Origin: JACQFK01 sp964604905 | GTDB lineage: Bacteria > Planctomycetota > MHYJ01 > JACPRB01 | NCBI GenBank assembly: GCA_964604905.1 | Contig: CAZSCC010000012.1 | Location: 1 to 10,880 of the forward strand | DNA length: 10,880 nucleotides | Reading direction: 5' to 3' | Shown: in pieces, positions 7,848-10,880 of the stretch | How the letters are laid out: every line of letters starts with the position of its first letter | How positions within the stretch are numbered: the stretch's first letter is position 1 | Position numbers and translations under genes: made by a program | The notes under the pieces: generated by a model | Told to the model about the DNA's origin: nothing | The model's input: the letters and a program-made list of their open reading frames with translations, nothing else | The model's database searches: none

Positions 7848-7911
7848 GGCCGCGTTCGGCAGGAGGGGAACCGGCGGGGCGCAGGTCCTTCTTCTCGCCC
7901 GGCGTGAGGGT

Positions 7912-7925
7912 TGATATCATATCGA
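7912..7925 (+). promoter_or_regulatory. AT-rich palindrome with -10-like TATCAT just before the kinase start
   Basis: TGATATCATATCGA is an A/T-rich island in very GC-rich DNA. It contains the perfect 8-bp palindrome TGATATCA (7912-7919) and a -10-like TATCAT (7915-7920). If used as a -10, transcription would begin around 7926-7929, at the proposed GTG, giving a leaderless mRNA. No good -35 is visible about 17 bases upstream. It could instead be an operator or chance. Confidence 0.3.
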
Positions 7926-7928
7926 GCC

Positions 7929-10004
7929 GTGCTGGAAGAAGAAGCCGAAATCGGGATTCTCGCCCTTGAGAAGGGACTCGTTGGCCAGGACAAACTGAAC
8001 GAATGCCTGACCGCGCTCTCCGAGGAAGGGGCGAAGAGCCTCCCGGAGATGTTCCTCGAGCGGAAGCTCCTCTCCGCGGAGCAGATCGCAGGCTTGCGCG
8101 GCGAGGCGGCCCGCCGCATCAAGAACCGGCAGGAAGAGGTGGCCCCCGTTCCGCCCGGCGTCCCGGAGGCGCTCCCCGAGACCGCAGGCCCCATCTCGAC
8201 CGCCATTCCCGCCGAGGCGGTCCGTGCCGCGCAGGATCCGCGGAACCTCTTCGGCCGCTTCATCCGGGTCCACGAGATCGGCCATGGCGGCCTGGGATCG
8301 GTCTACAAGGCCTACGACACGAACGAGAAGCGATGGGTCGCCCTGCGGCTCCTCAAGGACACCGGCGGCGGCGCGGAGGGCGTGGCGCGCTTTCTCAAGG
8401 AAGGTCAGTCCATGGTCGGCCTGGACCACCCCGGGATCGTCGCAATCTATGAAACAGGCCGGGAGGTCGAGGAGGGCGCGGAGCGCGCCTACATCGCCAT
8501 GGAGTTCGTGGAAGGCGAGACGCTGGACCAGATCCGCGCCCGCGGGATCACCGTCCAGAAGGCGGCCCAGATCGTCCGCGACGCGGCACTCGCCGTGGAG
8601 TTCGCCCACGCCAAGCGCCTGCTCCACAGGGACCTGAAACCCCGGAGCATCATGCAGAGCTTCGAGGGGCGGGTCCGGGTCATGGACTTCGGCCTCGCCC
8701 AGTTCGCGACGACGCTGGGCCCCTCGGATGACAGCATGCTCTCGCGCACGATCAACGTGCAGGGGACGCCGTCGTATATGTCGCCCGAGCAGGCCCTGGG
8801 ACGCACGCACGATATTCGTGAGAGGAGCGACGTCTACTCGATCGGAGCCACGCTCTTCTTCCTGCTCACGGGCCGGCCGCCCTTCGAGGGGAGCAACGCG
8901 ATGAAGACGTGCTTCGCGGTCGTGCGCGACCCGCTCGTCCCGCCCTCGCAGCTGAACGCCTCCGTCAAGCCCGATCTTGAGCGCATCGTCGTGCGCGCCA
9001 TGGCGAAGGACCCCGTGCGCCGATACGACTCGGCCAAGCACCTCGCGGAGGACCTCGACCGCTTCCTCACCGGCGTGCCGATCCTCTCGGACGACCAGAT
9101 GCGCTTCACCCAGGGGCTCTCCGCGCTCCACTCGGGCCGCCTGGAGGAGGCGATCCACATGTTCAAGGATCTGGTCCGCCTGGAGGCTTCCGGGAAACTG
9201 GGCGCGATGGGCGTGAAGTCGGTGCTCAAGCAGCTGGAGGAGGGCGAGGCGGGCCTGTCGCTTGCGATCAACCAGCAGCAGAAGAACTACGACATCCGGA
9301 CGCAGCGGGGCGTCTACCGCTTCGCCAAGGGGATCCTGATGTCTCTCGACGGGAACGACCCGAGCGTGAGCTGCAAGAGCGCGCTCGAGGACTTCGTTGT
9401 TTCGGCGGATCTCCGGCCCGAGCACACCCCGGCGCGGGTCAACCGCGCGAACGTGCTCATCTTCGGCGGCCGCTATGCGCGCGATTCCGGAAAGGACGTC
9501 TCGAGCGTCTTCGGGATGGCGCTGAAGGACCTGGATTCGGCGATAGAGTTCGACAACACCTGCAGCCCCGCCTACCACAACCGCGGGATCGTGCGGTTCT
9601 ACATGGCCCGCGCGCAGAAGAAGGGGGTGGGCGACCCCGAACCCGACTACCGGAAGGCGATCGATGATTTCTCGCGCGCGGCGGAGCTGGAGATGACCTA
9701 CGCGTACATCTTCAAGGACCTCGGCGTGGTGAAGGTGGCGCTCGCCAAGCACCTGCTCGCGAAGGGCCAGAAGGTGAAGTCCCTCTTCGTGGAGGCGGTC
9801 TCGCACCTGGACATCGCCTGCCAGCTCAACCCGTCCATCTACGGGGCCTTCTACGAGCGGGGGCAGGCGCACTTCGCGCTCAAGGACTTCAAGACGGCGG
9901 TGAAGGACTTCAAGCGATGCCTCGAGCTGGATCCGTCGCGCGACAAGAAAGTCCAAATGCTGATCGACGAGGCGCACAAGCACTACGAGACCCGGAGGGC
10001 GTAG
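7929..10004 (+). CDS. Cytoplasmic eukaryotic-like Ser/Thr protein kinase with TPR repeats; catalytic residues altered
   Basis: This protein has 691 residues from GTG 7929. An in-frame TTG at 7911 would add six residues; its GAGGG abuts it, and neither start has a well-spaced Shine-Dalgarno. Residues about 1-64 form two helical repeats (IGILALEKGLVGQDKLNECL, then MFLERKLLSAEQIAGL) resembling the MshEN/GspE N-terminal domain. A Pro-rich linker follows. The kinase domain spans about 108-382: Gly-loop IGHGGLGSVYKA, HRDLKP (233-238), DFG (253-255), GTPSYMSPEQ (279-288) and SDVYSIG (300-306). Two key positions differ: the VAIK lysine is Arg140 (VALR, codon CGG at 8346) and the catalytic-loop Asn is Ser240 (HRDLKPRS, codon AGC at 8646). 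Lys143 nearby might compensate. Residues about 390-685 are TPR-like repeats, the clearest being AFYERGQAHFALKDFKTAVK. There is no membrane segment, unlike many bacterial PknB-type kinases. Likely roles are signalling or scaffolding; targets are unknown. Confidence 0.9.
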   Translation: MLEEEAEIGILALEKGLVGQDKLNECLTALSEEGAKSLPEMFLERKLLSAEQIAGLRGEAARRIKNRQEEVAPVPPGVPEALPETAGPISTAIPAEAVRAAQDPRNLFGRFIRVHEIGHGGLGSVYKAYDTNEKRWVALRLLKDTGGGAEGVARFLKEGQSMVGLDHPGIVAIYETGREVEEGAERAYIAMEFVEGETLDQIRARGITVQKAAQIVRDAALAVEFAHAKRLLHRDLKPRSIMQSFEGRVRVMDFGLAQFATTLGPSDDSMLSRTINVQGTPSYMSPEQALGRTHDIRERSDVYSIGATLFFLLTGRPPFEGSNAMKTCFAVVRDPLVPPSQLNASVKPDLERIVVRAMAKDPVRRYDSAKHLAEDLDRFLTGVPILSDDQMRFTQGLSALHSGRLEEAIHMFKDLVRLEASGKLGAMGVKSVLKQLEEGEAGLSLAINQQQKNYDIRTQRGVYRFAKGILMSLDGNDPSVSCKSALEDFVVSADLRPEHTPARVNRANVLIFGGRYARDSGKDVSSVFGMALKDLDSAIEFDNTCSPAYHNRGIVRFYMARAQKKGVGDPEPDYRKAIDDFSRAAELEMTYAYIFKDLGVVKVALAKHLLAKGQKVKSLFVEAVSHLDIACQLNPSIYGAFYERGQAHFALKDFKTAVKDFKRCLELDPSRDKKVQMLIDEAHKHYETRRA

Positions 10005-10022
10005 ACCGCCCGGCCCGGGGAG

Positions 10023-10029
10023 AGAGGGG
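10023..10029 (+). promoter_or_regulatory. Shine-Dalgarno AGAGGGG of the symporter gene
   Basis: A purine-rich AGAGGGG ends 5 bases before ATG 10035, in the 30-bp gap after the kinase stop. It supports this start. The short gap without a terminator hairpin suggests read-through from the kinase gene. Confidence 0.55.
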
Positions 10030-10034
10030 CGCGC

Positions 10035-10880
10035 ATGTTCACCTGGGTGGACTGGACGGTGCTCGCGGTCTACATCGTCGGCACTTCCTGGCTCGCCGAG
10101 CGGCTGGCCGGGAAGAAGGAGACGATCCGGGACTATTTCCTGGGCGGCCGCGCCCTCCCGTGGTACGCCGTCTGCGGCTCGATCGTCGCGAGCGAGATCA
10201 GCGGCGTCACCTTCGTCGCCGTGCCGGCGGCGGCCTACCGGGAGGGCGGGAACTACACCTACCTGATGCTCGCGATCGGCAGCATCGCGGCGCGCTTCAT
10301 CGTGGGCTACCTCCTGGTCCCCGCGTATTATCGTCGCGAGATCTACAGCCCCTACGAGTTCATGGGGCAGCAGCTCGGCCCCGCGGTCAACCGGGTGACG
10401 ACCGGTCTCTTCCTGCTCGGGAGTTTCCTCGCCCAGGGAGCGCGGCTGTTCCTGGCCGCCCTGGTCCTGAGCACGATCACGAGACTGGAGATCGTCTGGG
10501 CGATCCTCGCGATCGGGGCGATCTCGGTCGTCTGGACGTGGCTGGGGGGGATCACGTCGGTGGTCTGGACCGACGTGGTCCAGTTCGTGATCCTCTTCGT
10601 CGGCGCGGTCGTGGCGCTCGTGGCCGCCGCATGGGTCGTGCCGGGGGGCGTGGCGGAGATCGTGAAGCTGGGGTCCGAGAACGGGAAGTTCAACGCCTTC
10701 GACGCGAGCTTCGACCGCATGGCCGTCTTCACGATCTGGACGGGCCTCTTCGGGTCGACCTGCCTCACCCTGGCCTCGCACGGGACCGATCAGATGATGG
10801 CGCAGCGGCTCTTCTGCTGTCGCGACCCGAAGGAGGCGCGCAAGGCGATCCTGTGGTCGACCGTGGTGATCGTGATCGTG
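10035..10880 (+). CDS. Sodium:solute symporter (SSS/SLC5 family), N-terminal part (3' truncated)
   Basis: The frame stays open from ATG 10035 to the right edge (282 codons; full members are about 450-600 residues). The product is a multi-span inner-membrane protein importing a sugar, amino acid or organic acid with sodium. SSS landmarks I can read are YFLGGRALPWY (34-44) after the first helix, GSIVASEISGVTFVAVPA (48-65), the cytoplasmic-loop segment REIYSPYEFM (101-110), the hallmark GGITSVVWTDVVQF (171-184), and GTDQMMAQRLFCCRDPKEAR (250-269). About seven membrane helices fall in the visible part. The substrate cannot be told from this half. Some SSS members carry sialic acid or other sugars, and sialidase-like and C45 genes lie close by. 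Import of a product released by those exported proteins is thus plausible but unproven. It lies 30 bp after the kinase gene on the same strand, so shared transcription is likely. Confidence 0.93.
   Translation, partial: MFTWVDWTVLAVYIVGTSWLAERLAGKKETIRDYFLGGRALPWYAVCGSIVASEISGVTFVAVPAAAYREGGNYTYLMLAIGSIAARFIVGYLLVPAYYRREIYSPYEFMGQQLGPAVNRVTTGLFLLGSFLAQGARLFLAALVLSTITRLEIVWAILAIGAISVVWTWLGGITSVVWTDVVQFVILFVGAVVALVAAAWVVPGGVAEIVKLGSENGKFNAFDASFDRMAVFTIWTGLFGSTCLTLASHGTDQMMAQRLFCCRDPKEARKAILWSTVVIVIV

Noticed and set aside
7848..7910. Possible terminator after the C45 gene (GGGCG 7877-7881 with CGCCC 7896-7900)
   Set aside because: A 5-bp stem with a 14-base loop and no T-tract is expected by chance in such GC-rich DNA.
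7917..10781. A 954-codon open frame on the minus strand spanning the kinase and symporter genes
   Set aside because: It lies opposite two clear gene families and crosses the gap between them. Its translation is low-complexity, rich in Arg, Asp, His and Glu, with no recognisable domain. Such frames are common opposite GC-rich genes.
1..10880. CRISPR array, tRNA/rRNA gene, insertion sequence or long direct repeat
   Set aside because: I saw no regularly spaced repeats, tRNA-like clover-leaf, transposase motifs or terminal inverted repeats. Nearly all the sequence is accounted for by seven genes.

Overview
The window is GC-rich bacterial chromosomal DNA, coded almost wall to wall. It has seven protein genes, no RNA gene, no CRISPR array and no mobile element. 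The mix suggests an uncultured Planctomycetota bacterium or a neighbouring soil lineage such as Acidobacteriota or Verrucomicrobiota. It includes a secreted propeller protein with an 'LFVDDFLI' opening, a Tat-exported sialidase-like protein, a large eukaryotic-like Ser/Thr kinase with TPRs, and an SSS symporter. The taxonomic guess rests on remembered family distributions, not on a search.

Layout. (1) 2-1786 (+) is the C-terminal half of a CzcA-type heavy-metal RND efflux pump, cut by the left edge. (2) 1821-2747 (-) is an EamA/DMT-family inner-membrane transporter, convergent with the pump and divergent from the next genes. (3) 2816-7847 (+) is a tight three-gene run that is probably one operon. 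It encodes a secreted GH32/43-like beta-propeller protein, a Tat-exported sialidase-like propeller protein, and a Sec-exported protein joining a galactose-mutarotase-like beta-sandwich to a C45-family (acyl-CoA:6-APA acyltransferase-like) Ntn-hydrolase. (4) 7929-10004 (+) is a cytoplasmic Ser/Thr kinase-TPR protein whose kinase domain lacks two canonical catalytic residues. (5) 10035-10880 (+) is the N-terminal part of a sodium:solute symporter, cut by the right edge.

How the genes may work together (inference). The three exported proteins look like an extracytoplasmic set acting on a glycan or N-acylated compound. The two propellers could bind or cleave the glycan and the C45 enzyme could remove or transfer an acyl group. 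The SSS symporter downstream could import the product, and the kinase/TPR protein between them could be a signalling or scaffold component. No substrate can be read from the sequence. The metal pump and EamA gene appear unrelated to this set.

Most interesting points: the C45 enzyme carries a very large (about 440-residue) segment ahead of its predicted autocatalytic Cys. The kinase has Arg in place of the VAIK lysine and Ser in place of the catalytic-loop Asn, so it may be a pseudokinase or an atypical kinase.
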